The notes below the pieces were generated by a model. That model was not told the DNA's origin, did no database searches, and worked only from the letters and a program-made list of their open reading frames with translations. Of a stretch of 34,096 nt of DNA, positions 1 to 9,179 are shown piece by piece (the stretch's first letter is position 1; each line of letters opens with the position of its first letter). The translations under genes and the position numbers were made by a program. The DNA comes from an uncultured Mailhella sp. (GTDB lineage Bacteria; Desulfobacterota; Desulfovibrionia; Desulfovibrionales; Desulfovibrionaceae). The stretch spans positions 1 through 34,096 of the forward strand of contig CAJTMS010000015.1 of NCBI GenBank assembly GCA_910577155.1, read 5' to 3'.

Positions 1-75
1 CTCAATGCCCTGTTATGAATAATATTCATAGCAGGGAAAATATTTTTCATTCCTCCTGATAACCGGAAATGCTCT
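1..75 (+). repeat. Dispersed hairpin repeat, copy A (5' end cut by window edge)
   Basis: This copy matches copy B (26677-26752) at about 68 of 76 positions. It contains an inverted repeat with arms at 8-21 and 23-36 (CCCTGTTATGAATA against TATTCATAGCAGGG, one G-T pair), then an AT-rich spacer and the conserved end TAACCGGAAATGCTCT. It lies just upstream of the promoter of the MFS gene. The GC-rich left part seen in copies B and C would lie outside the window. Confidence 0.8.
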
Positions 76-110
76 ATGCATAAAAATCCATACTTTTTTG
101 CGGATAGGGT

Positions 111-138
111 TTGACAAAAACAAGAGAATGCCTATACT
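111..138 (+). promoter_or_regulatory. Sigma-70-type promoter for the MFS gene
   Basis: A perfect -35 box TTGACA (111-116) is followed after 16 bases by the -10 box TATACT (133-138). It lies 56 bases upstream of the chosen ATG of the transporter, between that gene and repeat copy A. Confidence 0.75.
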
Positions 139-194
139 GACTGCAACATACGTTTAACTTCCTTTCATTGCTGAGGTTAAAGCAAGGATTTTTT

Positions 195-1610
195 ATGCCA
201 GCCGAATGTTCACCTCCGGAAAAAATGTTCTGGGTTTACGTGTCACTATGGATTGCAAACTTTTTCTCTCCCTTGCTCTATAGCGGCGTTACAACAATTT
301 TGCCCTCCATAGCCCTTGATTTTCATTCATCTGCCGCCACGCTTTCTCTTATTGTTATGCTTTTTGCCTATTCTCAAGGCTACGTTGGAATTATCGGCGG
401 ACGGCTCAGTGACCTTTTTGGGCTGCGCCGCATGATGATACTTGGCTTTATTATCTGCTTTATCACATTAATCGGACTGTTTCTTTCTCCGAATTTGCTT
501 TCTTTAACCCTGTGCAGACTGTTTCAGGGTATTGGAACTGCCCTTCTTATCTGCACAAGTACCGCCATTGCTGTCAATATTACTCCTCTTTACCGCCGCG
601 GAACCATTTTAGGGCTGCTCAGTTCCGCTTCTTATTTAGGAACATCTCTGGGACCTATCATAGCAGGTGCCATTGCAACCTATCTGAGCTGGCGGTATTT
701 ATTTATTTTCCTCCTTGTGCCCAATGTTGTCGGCTTCCTTCTGTTCAGAAGTTCTCTGCGTCTTGAATGGTGTACCTTAGATGGCGAACAGTTTAACACT
801 AAAGGAGCCATTATGCTTGGGCTAGGCTCCGGAGCTGTTTCCGTCGGTGCAGGGCTTATGAGTTTATATTTTAACCTTGTCTGGCTTGTACCTATTGGCT
901 TTGTTCTCCTTGGCGTTTTTGTCTATATGCAGAAACACACCAAATATCCTATCATTAATATGGATATTTTCACAGAAGTAAAAAGTTTCTCTTTGGGGCT
1001 TACTTCCATGATGATTAATTTTGGAGGAACAACAGCATTTGTCTATTTTTCAACCATGTATTTCCAGCAGGTACGGGGATTTACTCCCATAGCCGCCGGA
1101 TTTTTCCTGCTTTTCAAAAGTCTGGCACAATTCAGCGTTGCACCGCTTTCCGGACGTCTGGCTGACAAGGTACACCCCGAGTATATCATTATTTTAGGGC
1201 TTATTCTTTGCACGGCGAGTTTGGTGGGAACTGCCTATTTGGACCAACACTCCAGCATGTACTATATTTATGCCACGCTTTTGATGTCCGGGGTAGGAAT
1301 TGCCATTTACCATTCCCCTTGTACTGTTGCTTCCCTTCGGGACGTACCTAAAAAAGAAATGTCTGTTGCTTCAAGCATTATTGCCTCAGCACGAAGCATG
1401 GGAATTTTAGGCAGTCAAATCATTATTTCTCTTGCCATTTCTCATTATGTGGGCAACAAAGCAGTCAATCCCGAAACTATCCCTGCCTTCTTGCAGTCCA
1501 TGAAGTTTTCTTTCCTTTTCTTATCAAGTCTTAATGTTGTCTGTATTCTTATTTATGCCAAGCTTGCCTTGAGAATTTTCAAAAATGATCGTAAGGATAA
1601 AACTGCATAA
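195..1610 (+). CDS. MFS transporter, 14-helix DHA2 (EmrB/QacA-like) family
   Basis: This is an inner-membrane proton-driven transporter of about 471 residues, most likely a drug or metabolite exporter; the substrate is unknown. I count 14 hydrophobic segments, the DHA2 layout. MFS motif A reads GRLSDLFGLRRMM after helix 2, and the exporter-type motif C region is SYLGTSLGPIIAGAI in helix 5. An in-frame TTG at 168 would add nine residues. I chose the ATG at 195 because AAGGA sits seven bases before it and the added residues are not membrane-like. The gene has its own promoter and a separate promoter follows it, so it is probably monocistronic. No HlyD-type adaptor gene or regulator lies beside it. 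The family call is firm; the role is inferred. Confidence 0.85.
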   Translation: MPAECSPPEKMFWVYVSLWIANFFSPLLYSGVTTILPSIALDFHSSAATLSLIVMLFAYSQGYVGIIGGRLSDLFGLRRMMILGFIICFITLIGLFLSPNLLSLTLCRLFQGIGTALLICTSTAIAVNITPLYRRGTILGLLSSASYLGTSLGPIIAGAIATYLSWRYLFIFLLVPNVVGFLLFRSSLRLEWCTLDGEQFNTKGAIMLGLGSGAVSVGAGLMSLYFNLVWLVPIGFVLLGVFVYMQKHTKYPIINMDIFTEVKSFSLGLTSMMINFGGTTAFVYFSTMYFQQVRGFTPIAAGFFLLFKSLAQFSVAPLSGRLADKVHPEYIIILGLILCTASLVGTAYLDQHSSMYYIYATLLMSGVGIAIYHSPCTVASLRDVPKKEMSVASSIIASARSMGILGSQIIISLAISHYVGNKAVNPETIPAFLQSMKFSFLFLSSLNVVCILIYAKLALRIFKNDRKDKTA

Positions 1611-1617
1611 GATTATA

Positions 1618-1646
1618 TTGACAGTTCCTCTCATTATGCATAAAAT
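1618..1646 (+). promoter_or_regulatory. Sigma-70-type promoter for aspC-pgi
   Basis: TTGACA (1618-1623), a 17-base spacer and TAAAAT (1641-1646) lie in the 63-base gap before the aminotransferase. A transcript would have a short leader of about 20 bases with AGAGAG as the ribosome site. Confidence 0.7.
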
Positions 1647-1673
1647 TTATCCATAAAAAGAAAGAGAGTTGAT

Positions 1674-2846
1674 ATGAAATTAGCACAACGAGTATCCAAA
1701 ATAAAACCCTCAGCAACCCTTGCTGTCAATGCGAAAGCATTGGAATTGAAAAATAAAGGAATAAATATTCTTTCTCTTGTTGTAGGCGAGCCTGATTTTC
1801 CTACTCCCGATCATATTGCCAAAGCAGGAAAAGATGCTATTGACGCCCATTTTACACGCTATACCGCCGTTGCCGGCATTCCGGAACTTCGTGCTGCAAT
1901 TTGCGAGTATTACCAAAAAAACTACCATGTGACACTGCAAAGTGAAAACGTCATTGTCGGAAATGGCGGCAAACAATGCCTGTATAATGTTTTGCTTTGC
2001 CTTTTAGACGATGGTGACGATGTGCTTATCCCTGTTCCTTACTGGACAAGTTATCCTGATATGGTTGCCCTTGTGGGAGCGAACCCTGTTTTTGTTCCTT
2101 CCGGTGCGGACAATGGATACCGGATTTCCCTTGAGGCTCTTAATAACAGCCTGACACCAAAAACAAAAATGCTCATTTTAAACAGCCCCAGCAATCCCTC
2201 AGGAGTAACCTATTCTCAGGAAGAACTTGATAAAATTTTGCAGTGGGCAATGGAAAAAGATATCTTTGTTATTGCCGATGAAGTGTATGAACAGCTTGTT
2301 TACAACCCGAATTATCGCTCCAGTGCCTGCAAATTCCGGGAACAATATCCCGAAAAAATTGCTATTATCAATGCCTTTTCCAAAACGTTCGCCATGACAG
2401 GCTGGCGTTTGGGTTTTGCTGTTGCCCATAAAGATCTTATTAAAGAAATGGCAAAAATGCAGGGACAAATAACTTCCAACGTCAATTCCATCAGCCAAAA
2501 AGCAGGGGTTGCTGCCCTTACTTCTTCCTATGACTGCATAAACTCCATGCGCGAGGCTTTTATGCGGCGCCGTGATTTTGCCCATGCGGAAATCAGTACA
2601 TGGAAAGGCGTTATCTGTCCAAAACCGGAAGGTGCTTTTTATCTTTTCCCCGATGTCAGTGCACTTTTTTGCGATAAATACAAAAATGCGCAGGAACTTT
2701 GCTCCTATTTGCTGGAGGAAGCTCAAGTTGCCGTTATGCCCGGCGATGCCTTTGGTTTAGCCAATTGCATCAGAATTTCCTATGCGGTTTCCGATGAAGT
2801 TTTAGAAAAAGCACTCACTGCAATCAAAAAAGCCCTTTATCAATGA
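1674..2846 (+). CDS. aspC: Pyridoxal-phosphate aminotransferase, aspartate type (class I)
   Basis: The 390-residue cytosolic enzyme belongs to fold-type I PLP aminotransferases. It probably moves an amino group between aspartate and 2-oxoglutarate. The landmarks are in order: VVGEPDFPTPDH near residue 40, aromatic Y123-W124 that stacks on the cofactor, N174 in SPSNPSG, D202 in ADEVYEQ, the Schiff-base lysine K237 in FSKTFAMTGWRLGF, and the carboxylate-binding arginine in RISYAVSD near the C-terminus. The length is normal for the prokaryotic AspC group. It has its own promoter, and pgi starts one base after its stop, so the two are probably co-transcribed. Exact substrate preference (aspartate, alanine or aromatic) cannot be read from sequence alone. 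Confidence 0.88.
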   Translation: MKLAQRVSKIKPSATLAVNAKALELKNKGINILSLVVGEPDFPTPDHIAKAGKDAIDAHFTRYTAVAGIPELRAAICEYYQKNYHVTLQSENVIVGNGGKQCLYNVLLCLLDDGDDVLIPVPYWTSYPDMVALVGANPVFVPSGADNGYRISLEALNNSLTPKTKMLILNSPSNPSGVTYSQEELDKILQWAMEKDIFVIADEVYEQLVYNPNYRSSACKFREQYPEKIAIINAFSKTFAMTGWRLGFAVAHKDLIKEMAKMQGQITSNVNSISQKAGVAALTSSYDCINSMREAFMRRRDFAHAEISTWKGVICPKPEGAFYLFPDVSALFCDKYKNAQELCSYLLEEAQVAVMPGDAFGLANCIRISYAVSDEVLEKALTAIKKALYQ

Positions 2847-2847
2847 T

Positions 2848-4137
2848 ATGAAATTTTATAATTCTGAACAATTTTCGTATCCTGCCGAAGATCCTCTTGC
2901 AATCCATGTTATCAGGGAAGGTATTGAAAAATTACAGGAAGAGCAATTACCCTTTGTCACCCTTGATTTCATTCCTGAGCTTTTCAGCGAGCTTGAAAAC
3001 CTGACAGATTATTTTGCACAGTTTGACCACCTCTTGCTTTTAGGAATTGGCGGCTCTGCCTTAGGTCCCCATGCACTCCAAACTGCCTTTCATCCTCAGG
3101 ATAAATCCATTCTCTCTGTTCCTGCACAAAATTCCCAAAAATATTTATGGGTTATTGATAATGTCAACTCTGTGCATCTGGCAGAATGTCTGGAACAGCT
3201 CCCCTTGGAAAAAACTCTTGTGCTGACAATCAGCAAATCCGGTTCAACACTCGAAACCATTGCCCAATATTTTATCTGCAAAGAGTATTTTCAGCAGCAT
3301 TTTCCGCATACGTGGCAAAAGAATTTTTTTGTTATTACAGATGAAAACAACGGTTTTTTGCGTCAGGAAGTTCTTGAACACAGCTATAAATCCTTGTCCG
3401 TCCCTGCCCTTCTCGGCGGACGTTTCAGTGTTTTTTGTGCTGTCGGCTTAGTGCCTGCCCTCTTTTTAGATATTGATTACAAAGCCTTTATCCAAGGTGC
3501 TCTTGATGCGAAAGAAGAATTTTTCATGCAGTGCGCAGAATACCTAAAAGATACCACATCGCCTTTGCCCTGCCTTTTTCATTTGGCTAATTTTGCATAC
3601 AGTACCATGCAAAACGGGTATGACGACCTTATCTTTTTCAACTATATCCCCAAATGGAGCAGTCTAAATGACTGGTTCAGACAATTATGGTCTGAAAGTT
3701 TGGGAAAAAGCGGCAAAGGCTCAACCCCGATTATTGCACTTGGCACTGTTGACCAACACTCTATCCTGCAGCTGTTTTTAGACAGCAAACCGAATAAGTC
3801 AGCCATATTTTTAACCTCTTCCGAAAAAAATACGGATAATAACTGTACTCTTCCGCAAAATCTTCCACCGGAATGGCAATGGCTTGCAGGAAAAACCATT
3901 TCCGATATTCTTCATGCAGAAGCAAATGCAACAAAACAGTCCATGATAAATCACCATATTCCCCTTTGCAGCATGAACTTTGAAAAAACAGATGAATATG
4001 AATTCGGCAAAATCATGTGGGAATTATGCATGATGACGATTTTAACCGCCCATTTTCTGGGAATAAATCCCTATGACCAGCCTGCCGTAGAAGAAAGTAA
4101 AAAAATTGCCAAAGAAACACTGGGCAGGCAGCAATAA
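2848..4137 (+). CDS. pgi: Glucose-6-phosphate isomerase
   Basis: The enzyme interconverts glucose 6-phosphate and fructose 6-phosphate in the cytosol. Family signatures are GIGGSALGPHAL near residue 70, the phosphate-binding ISKSGSTLET, GGRFSVFCAVGL, the catalytic-glutamate segment WSESLGKSGKG, DQHSILQLFLD with the catalytic histidine, and the C-terminal AVEESKKIAKETLG with the catalytic lysine. At 429 residues it is the short bacterial form, well below the roughly 550 residues of the E. coli enzyme. The start lies one base after the aspC stop and has no strong ribosome site of its own, which suggests translational coupling. It completes a sugar-phosphate set with rpe, tkt and pgk elsewhere in the window. 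Confidence 0.93.
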   Translation: MKFYNSEQFSYPAEDPLAIHVIREGIEKLQEEQLPFVTLDFIPELFSELENLTDYFAQFDHLLLLGIGGSALGPHALQTAFHPQDKSILSVPAQNSQKYLWVIDNVNSVHLAECLEQLPLEKTLVLTISKSGSTLETIAQYFICKEYFQQHFPHTWQKNFFVITDENNGFLRQEVLEHSYKSLSVPALLGGRFSVFCAVGLVPALFLDIDYKAFIQGALDAKEEFFMQCAEYLKDTTSPLPCLFHLANFAYSTMQNGYDDLIFFNYIPKWSSLNDWFRQLWSESLGKSGKGSTPIIALGTVDQHSILQLFLDSKPNKSAIFLTSSEKNTDNNCTLPQNLPPEWQWLAGKTISDILHAEANATKQSMINHHIPLCSMNFEKTDEYEFGKIMWELCMMTILTAHFLGINPYDQPAVEESKKIAKETLGRQQ

Positions 4138-4193
4138 GGTTCAGCAGGCTCAAAATGCTCAACTTCCCACTCACCTCGCCATGAAGGATAATT

Positions 4194-5372
4194 ATGTACA
4201 CACTTCCCCAAGGTTTTTCATTAGCCGTTGCAAATGCCAATTTCAGAGGAAAAAATCTCCCCAGAAATGACTTAGCCTTGGTTTTATGCAATCAAGCTGC
4301 TATCGCGGCAGGACTTTTTACCACAAACCTGTTCAAAGCCGCCCCTATCCTCTGTTCCCAAAAAAATTTGGAGAAAAGTAAAGAAATTCGTGCTATTGTC
4401 ATTAATTCTGGGCAAGCAAATGCCTGTACCGGCGAAAAAGGCATGCAAGCCTGTCTTGCCAGTCAAGCCTTGCTGGAAGAAATCTTTTCTCTGCCCGAAC
4501 ATTCTATCCTTACCGCTTCAACAGGCGTTATCGGTGCACATATGGATATGGAAAAATGGGAAGAAGCAAGCTATGAGCTCAAAGCCAATCTCGGCAAGGC
4601 AAGTCTTGAAGACTATGCAAAAAGTATTATGACTACAGACGCTTTCCCCAAAATTTCCTATAAAAAAATTGAAAAAAACGGGAAAGAAATTATTTTTGCC
4701 GGTGTTGCAAAAGGAGCAGGCATGATTTGCCCCAACATGGCAACCATGCTGAGTGTCCTTCTTTCTGATGTGCAGGTGGATAAAGAAACATGGACAGACG
4801 TTGTCAAAAATGCTGTCCGCCATGGTTTTAACCAAGTAAGCGTTGACGGGGATACATCCACTAATGACAGCCTTTTTGCTCTTTCCAGCTGCCAGTCCGG
4901 AATATGTCTTCCCAAAGAAGAACTGCAGGGCATTATTACGGAAATTATCCAAGAACTCTCATACTTGCTTGTTAAAGACGGGGAAGGCGCAAGCAAAGTT
5001 ATGCATATTACGGTAAACGGGGCAAAAACAAACGAAGATGCTGAAAAAATCGCCCGCACCATTGGACATTCTCAGCTGGTAAAAACAGCCATGTTCGGCA
5101 ACGATCCCAACTGGGGACGCATTGTTGCCGCTGCCGGACGAGCCGGGGCTGCATTCAATCCCGACAAACTCACCTTAACCCTTTGCGGAATAGAAATTTT
5201 CAAAAAAGGGCAGCCTCTTGCCATGGATATCGATGCCGTTTTTGCCCCGCTTCTCAAAAATACAGATATTGATATTCATATAAGCCTCGAAGAGGGACAG
5301 GGAAAAGCACGGTTAAAAGCTTCCGACCTTTCCCATGATTATGTTTCCCTCAATTCCGATTATCGCTCATAG
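4194..5372 (+). CDS. argJ: Bifunctional ornithine acetyltransferase / N-acetylglutamate synthase
   Basis: ArgJ moves the acetyl group from N-acetylornithine to glutamate in the cyclic arginine pathway; some members can also use acetyl-CoA. The 392-residue precursor should cleave itself into alpha and beta chains. The cleavage motif KGAGMICPNMATML is intact, placing the nucleophile at T184 with the cut after A183. Other landmarks are NSGQANACTG near residue 71, STGVIG near 109, DGDTSTND and GNDPNWGRI. GAAGGA lies five bases upstream of the ATG. It follows pgi after 56 bases and precedes the DUF503 gene by 17, so it may be read from the aspC promoter. No other arg genes are nearby. Confidence 0.93.
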   Translation: MYTLPQGFSLAVANANFRGKNLPRNDLALVLCNQAAIAAGLFTTNLFKAAPILCSQKNLEKSKEIRAIVINSGQANACTGEKGMQACLASQALLEEIFSLPEHSILTASTGVIGAHMDMEKWEEASYELKANLGKASLEDYAKSIMTTDAFPKISYKKIEKNGKEIIFAGVAKGAGMICPNMATMLSVLLSDVQVDKETWTDVVKNAVRHGFNQVSVDGDTSTNDSLFALSSCQSGICLPKEELQGIITEIIQELSYLLVKDGEGASKVMHITVNGAKTNEDAEKIARTIGHSQLVKTAMFGNDPNWGRIVAAAGRAGAAFNPDKLTLTLCGIEIFKKGQPLAMDIDAVFAPLLKNTDIDIHISLEEGQGKARLKASDLSHDYVSLNSDYRS

Positions 5373-5389
5373 GCTGACAAGGAAATACC

Positions 5390-5677
5390 ATGCTTATTGC
5401 GGTTTTAACCGTTGAATACACTCTCCATGGCAATGACAATCTCAAAGCCAAACGCCGTGTTGCCAATAGTCTGAAAACAAAAGTCAGAAATACGTTCAAT
5501 GTCGCCATAGCTGAAATCGGGACAGAAAATTCTCTGACAAAACTCCGTCTGCAAGTTATTTCTTTAAGTAATGAAGAACGGCACTTGCGCTCACGCATGG
5601 ATAAATGCCTTGCCATGATGGAAGCAATTTGTGCTGAAGAAATGACATGGAGTGACATTGAACTTGTTGACTATTAG
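5390..5677 (+). CDS. DUF503 (YlxP-like) family protein
   Basis: This 95-residue protein resembles the DUF503/YlxP family. Typical features are the N-terminal strand MLIAVLTVEYTLHGNDNLKAK (split here at the LKAKR motif), NSLKTKVRNTFNVAIAEIG and the acidic end. Members often lie in the nusA-infB-rbfA-truB translation cluster and have been linked to ribosome maturation, but the biochemical role is not settled. Here it sits alone, 17 bases after argJ, while truB lies about 2.6 kb downstream. AAGGAA lies six bases before the start. The family call is good; the function is unknown. Confidence 0.8.
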   Translation: MLIAVLTVEYTLHGNDNLKAKRRVANSLKTKVRNTFNVAIAEIGTENSLTKLRLQVISLSNEERHLRSRMDKCLAMMEAICAEEMTWSDIELVDY

Positions 5678-5826
5678 AAAAGAGCGGAGTATGTCCTTAT
5701 TACTTTAACTTTTATATAAAAAATCTTTTTTTGACCTATTTTATTTAAAAATATGCCGATAAGAGATATAATTACAGATACTATAGTTAATCTATTAAAA
5801 ATAGGAACATCTTGAGAGAGACTGCC

Positions 5827-7860
5827 ATGAAAATATCATTAAGAACAAAAATTTTATTTCCCGCAATCGTCACCTTTATCCTAACGCTCAGCTTCTCCGG
5901 CTGGGATTCTTACACACAGGCAAAAAATGCACTCCATGACGCCATTGTAACCAACCTTAAATCAAATTTGCGTTCCGCCTGTTTAGGTTTGAGCGATTAT
6001 AAAGAAAAAATCTTTGAGGACTTAGAAAATAACAGCTCTACACCTTCTGTACGGTCACTTTTTTCCGTACCCAAACATGAAGAAAGCATGGCTACGGTCT
6101 ACACGTTTTTAAATACCCGTCCTCTTTTGAATACAGGTACCTATATCTATATCGATATTACCGATGAAAATGGAATTATCCTTGTCAGCTCAGACAAAAG
6201 CCGTGTAGGAACTTCCCTTGCAGCTTCAAAACCATTCAAAAATGCCATGGAAAGAAAAGAATCTATCGGTCAAGTTGTTCCCGGATCCGATAATAATGCC
6301 CTTGTTCCTTTCTCTGTGCCTGTTGTTATCAACAATAAAGTTTATGGCTCCATGATTGCCATGGTCAACTTTGAAAGAATTGCAGAAAAATACATTACTC
6401 CTATCAAAGTTGGCGAATTGGGCTATGTTATGGTTGTCACAGAAACAGGTGAATTTATGTCTCACCCTGACAATCAGAAAATAATGCGTGCCGGCACAGA
6501 TATTTCTTTAACTTCTCAGCTGGCAAAATGGCGTACCGGCATTCATGAATATACTATGGATGACAGAGACTGGATTACAATTTTTGAAACAGACGAACAA
6601 ACAAACTGGACGACCATTATCAAAGCAGAAAAAGATGAAGTATTTGCAGGTATTGCAGATATGACCAAATGTACGATTGTTTCAATGGTCATTTCCATTA
6701 TTGTTTTTACTGTTATTATCTTCCTTGTTGTTCATGTTCTTATATCCTCTTTGGCAAAGACGGTAGATTTTGCAGAATCTGTTGCCAATGGTGACCTTGA
6801 CAAAGAATTACCCATCAATGTTAAAGTCCAAGACGAAGTGGGCACACTTATCTGTGCATTAAAGAACATGGTGAAAAATTTAAAAGAAATCATTAAAACA
6901 AGCCAGCAAAACGAACATAAGGCTGTTGAACAAAGCAAACAAGTAGAAAAAGCTATGCAAGAAGCAGAAGCAAGCCGTAAACAAGCTGAGATTTCACGCA
7001 AACAAGGACTGCAAGATGCTTCAAAACAACTCACCTCTCTCATTCAAAATCTGGTAGGTCATATCGAAACCTTGGGTACTCGTTTGGAACATGCTGCAAA
7101 CGGTGCCAATAGACAATACCAAAGCTCCATCGAAAACGTCAACGATATGGACACGTTAAACGAAAAAGTACAAGCTGTTGAAGAAAGCGCAACCTCTGCA
7201 GCTGATAATTCAAAACATGCTCGGGAAACAGCCATCAATGGACAAAGTGTTGTTTCCGGTGTTACGGAATCCATTTCTAAAGTAAGTGAAAGTGCCGTTT
7301 CTTTAAAAGAAAGCTTAAATAATTTAGGACAAAAAGCTGAAGGTATCGGAGCAATCTTAAATGTTATTACGGATATTGCCGACCAAACAAACCTCCTTGC
7401 TTTGAACGCTGCCATTGAAGCTGCCCGTGCAGGAGAAGCAGGACGGGGATTTGCCGTTGTTGCTGATGAAGTACGCAAACTTGCAGAAAAAACCATGCAG
7501 GCAACACAGGAAGTTGCCCAAGTGGCAAAAGCAATCCAAACCGGCACCAATGATAATATTTTTGTTATGGACAAGACTGTTGCTATTGTTCAACAAACAA
7601 CGGAACTTGCTGTACAGGCAGGAGAAGCTCTTGTGGAAATTGTCAACAATGTTGAGAGCAATGCTTCCGAAGTGGAACATATTACAGGTTTAAGCCACTT
7701 ACAAGCCCAAATCAGTGTTGAAGTAACAAATGGTATTAAATCTGTCGGTCAGGTTGCAGAAGAAACATTACAGCTTATGAATGAAGCAAACGAAGACTTA
7801 AAGGGCGTTTTAGCCATTTCCAATGAATTAAATTATAAAATTGAATCCCTTGGAAAATAA
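5827..7860 (+). CDS. Methyl-accepting chemotaxis protein with periplasmic dCache-like sensor
   Basis: This is a transmembrane chemoreceptor of about 677 residues. Its order is a short cytoplasmic start, helix 1 (about residues 10-28), a periplasmic sensor of about 250 residues resembling dCache_1, helix 2 (TIVSMVISIIVFTVIIFLVV, near 285-305), a HAMP linker, a long coiled coil and the signalling tip. The CheA/CheW-binding tip is canonical: TDIADQTNLLALNAAIEAA followed by GRGFAVVADEVRKLAE. The protein ends in LNYKIESLGK, with no C-terminal CheR-binding pentapeptide. An in-frame TTG at 5812 would add five residues; I prefer the ATG because GAGAGAG lies just upstream of it. A possible -10 box TATAAT is at 5767-5772. 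No other chemotaxis gene is nearby. The ligand is unknown. Confidence 0.92.
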   Translation: MKISLRTKILFPAIVTFILTLSFSGWDSYTQAKNALHDAIVTNLKSNLRSACLGLSDYKEKIFEDLENNSSTPSVRSLFSVPKHEESMATVYTFLNTRPLLNTGTYIYIDITDENGIILVSSDKSRVGTSLAASKPFKNAMERKESIGQVVPGSDNNALVPFSVPVVINNKVYGSMIAMVNFERIAEKYITPIKVGELGYVMVVTETGEFMSHPDNQKIMRAGTDISLTSQLAKWRTGIHEYTMDDRDWITIFETDEQTNWTTIIKAEKDEVFAGIADMTKCTIVSMVISIIVFTVIIFLVVHVLISSLAKTVDFAESVANGDLDKELPINVKVQDEVGTLICALKNMVKNLKEIIKTSQQNEHKAVEQSKQVEKAMQEAEASRKQAEISRKQGLQDASKQLTSLIQNLVGHIETLGTRLEHAANGANRQYQSSIENVNDMDTLNEKVQAVEESATSAADNSKHARETAINGQSVVSGVTESISKVSESAVSLKESLNNLGQKAEGIGAILNVITDIADQTNLLALNAAIEAARAGEAGRGFAVVADEVRKLAEKTMQATQEVAQVAKAIQTGTNDNIFVMDKTVAIVQQTTELAVQAGEALVEIVNNVESNASEVEHITGLSHLQAQISVEVTNGIKSVGQVAEETLQLMNEANEDLKGVLAISNELNYKIESLGK

Positions 7861-7878
7861 GGAAGCATAACCGCTATA

Positions 7879-7917
7879 AACGCTTCGGATTATAAATTCC
7901 GAAGCGTTTTTATTTTA
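7879..7917 (+). terminator. Rho-independent terminator after the chemoreceptor gene
   Basis: A perfect 11-bp stem (AACGCTTCGGA at 7879-7889 with TCCGAAGCGTT at 7898-7908) is followed by a T-rich run. Confidence 0.9.
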
Positions 7918-8250
7918 ATCTTGCTCTGCCTGTGATAAAGTTATGCTTTGTTACAGGATACAGTTGATTTTATAATGCTTTGATATAATTATAAAAATTA
8001 CCTGTCAATCCTTTTATGGGAAAATGCTTATCTCTGCTGCCGCAAAATGTATTTGCCAATCCCCTTTTTTGTAAAAAGGAAAAACAGCTTTAAACTCCCA
8101 AATATCCCTTATTTTTACTGGACAAGCAAAAAAAAATAGGCTAAAAGGAAAAAGCGTTTTTAAAGAAACGTGTTTTTTATTGCGTCAAAATTTTATTGTT
8201 ATACGGCAAATAATGAGCAACAATTTGATTTTATAACACGCTTTTTATGT
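7918..8250 (+). other. Gene-free leader region before truB, with promoter candidate and foldable leader
   Basis: About 330 bases hold no convincing gene. Two TATAAT boxes occur (7971-7976 and 7984-7989). The first has TTGTTA 17 bases upstream (7948-7953) and is the best promoter candidate. A CCTTTTT/AAAAAGG hairpin lies at 8063-8079. Just before truB, CGTGTT (8169-8174), TCAAA (8185-8189) and TTGTT (8196-8200) can pair in order with AACAA (8219-8223), TTTGA (8224-8228) and AACACG (8235-8240). The region is AT-rich, so the fold may be chance. In many relatives truB is preceded by rbfA and other translation genes, which are absent here. Confidence 0.4.
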
Positions 8251-9147
8251 ATGGAACAAAAACACGGTATTCTTTTATTAAATAAGCCTAAAGGCATGAG
8301 TTCCGCCTTTGCCGTTGGACGCCTGAAAAAATTTGGACAAAAAAAAATTGGACATGCAGGCACCTTGGATCCCATGGCGACCGGACTTCTCATTGTGCTT
8401 TTAGGGGAAGCAACCAAAATATCCGGCTATCTGCTGGAAAATGGCGAAAAAACCTATTCCGGCACACTGGAACTGGGAAAAATCACAGATACGTGGGATG
8501 CTGAAGGAAAAATCCTGACGGAAAGCGATTATTCCTTTGTTACAGATGCAATGCTGGAAAATGCCGTCAAAAATTGGCTTGGAGCTTCAGTTCAGGAAGT
8601 GCCTCCCTATTCGGCAGCAAAGCATAACGGGCAAGCTTTGTATAAACTTGCTCGTGAAGGTAAAGAAACGCCTGTCAAAACAAAAGAAATTTATATTTCG
8701 CATGCGGACATTCAATGGGTGAATTTGCCATGCATGCGTTTTCGGGTAACGTGCAGTTCTGGCTCCTATATACGGTCCCTCGCCCACAGCTTGGGGATGC
8801 GACTAGGATGCGGAGCAATGCTCACAGAACTTACCCGCGAGTATAGTCACCCTTTTCATCTTCAAGATGCGATTACGCTTGAAGAATTGCAGGAAAATCC
8901 GGAAATACTCAATGAAAAACTTATTTCTTTGGAAAAAGGTTTGCCCGACTGGCGAGTAATTGAGTTATGCGAACAGGAAGTAAAAGCAGTGAAAAATGGA
9001 AATCCCATTACAGCCACTGACAAAAATTTTACGGAAAATGAAAAAGTATTTCTGCGCTATCAAGGAAATTTGCTCGCACTTGCCGAGGGAAAAATCCTTG
9101 AAAAGAAAAATTCCTGGCAAATACTAAGGGGACTTGTAACCCTATAA
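8251..9147 (+). CDS. truB: tRNA pseudouridine(55) synthase
   Basis: TruB makes pseudouridine at position 55 in the T-loop of tRNAs. The N-terminus HGILLLNKPKGMSS and the motif GHAGTLDPMATGLL carry the catalytic aspartate, D40 in my numbering. Y/R motifs typical of the fold follow: VPPYSAAKHNGQALYKLAR and SSGSYIRSLAH. A C-terminal PUA-like part (about residues 240-298) completes 298 residues, a usual length. The open frame extends upstream to a GTG at 8170, but those residues do not resemble the family, so I chose the ATG at 8251. No clear ribosome site precedes it. rpsO follows after 32 bases, the common truB-rpsO-pnp order. Confidence 0.92.
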   Translation: MEQKHGILLLNKPKGMSSAFAVGRLKKFGQKKIGHAGTLDPMATGLLIVLLGEATKISGYLLENGEKTYSGTLELGKITDTWDAEGKILTESDYSFVTDAMLENAVKNWLGASVQEVPPYSAAKHNGQALYKLAREGKETPVKTKEIYISHADIQWVNLPCMRFRVTCSSGSYIRSLAHSLGMRLGCGAMLTELTREYSHPFHLQDAITLEELQENPEILNEKLISLEKGLPDWRVIELCEQEVKAVKNGNPITATDKNFTENEKVFLRYQGNLLALAEGKILEKKNSWQILRGLVTL

Positions 9148-9149
9148 CT

Positions 9150-9163
9150 CCATGTTTACATGG
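9150..9163 (+). promoter_or_regulatory. Small hairpin just before the rpsO ribosome site
   Basis: CCATG (9150-9154) and CATGG (9159-9163) form a five-pair stem with a TTTA loop, ending two bases before the AGGAGG of rpsO. S15 represses its own mRNA in several bacteria through structures near the ribosome site; a role here is inference. Confidence 0.35.
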
Positions 9164-9179
9164 ACAGGAGGATATTGCT

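Noticed and set aside
8063..8079. CCTTTTT/AAAAAGG hairpin as a terminator
   Set aside because: No T run follows on either strand, and the A/T-rich stem is weak.
8170..8250. N-terminal extension of TruB from the GTG at 8170
   Set aside because: The extra 27 residues do not resemble TruB, and the family starts at the HGILLLNKPKG segment.
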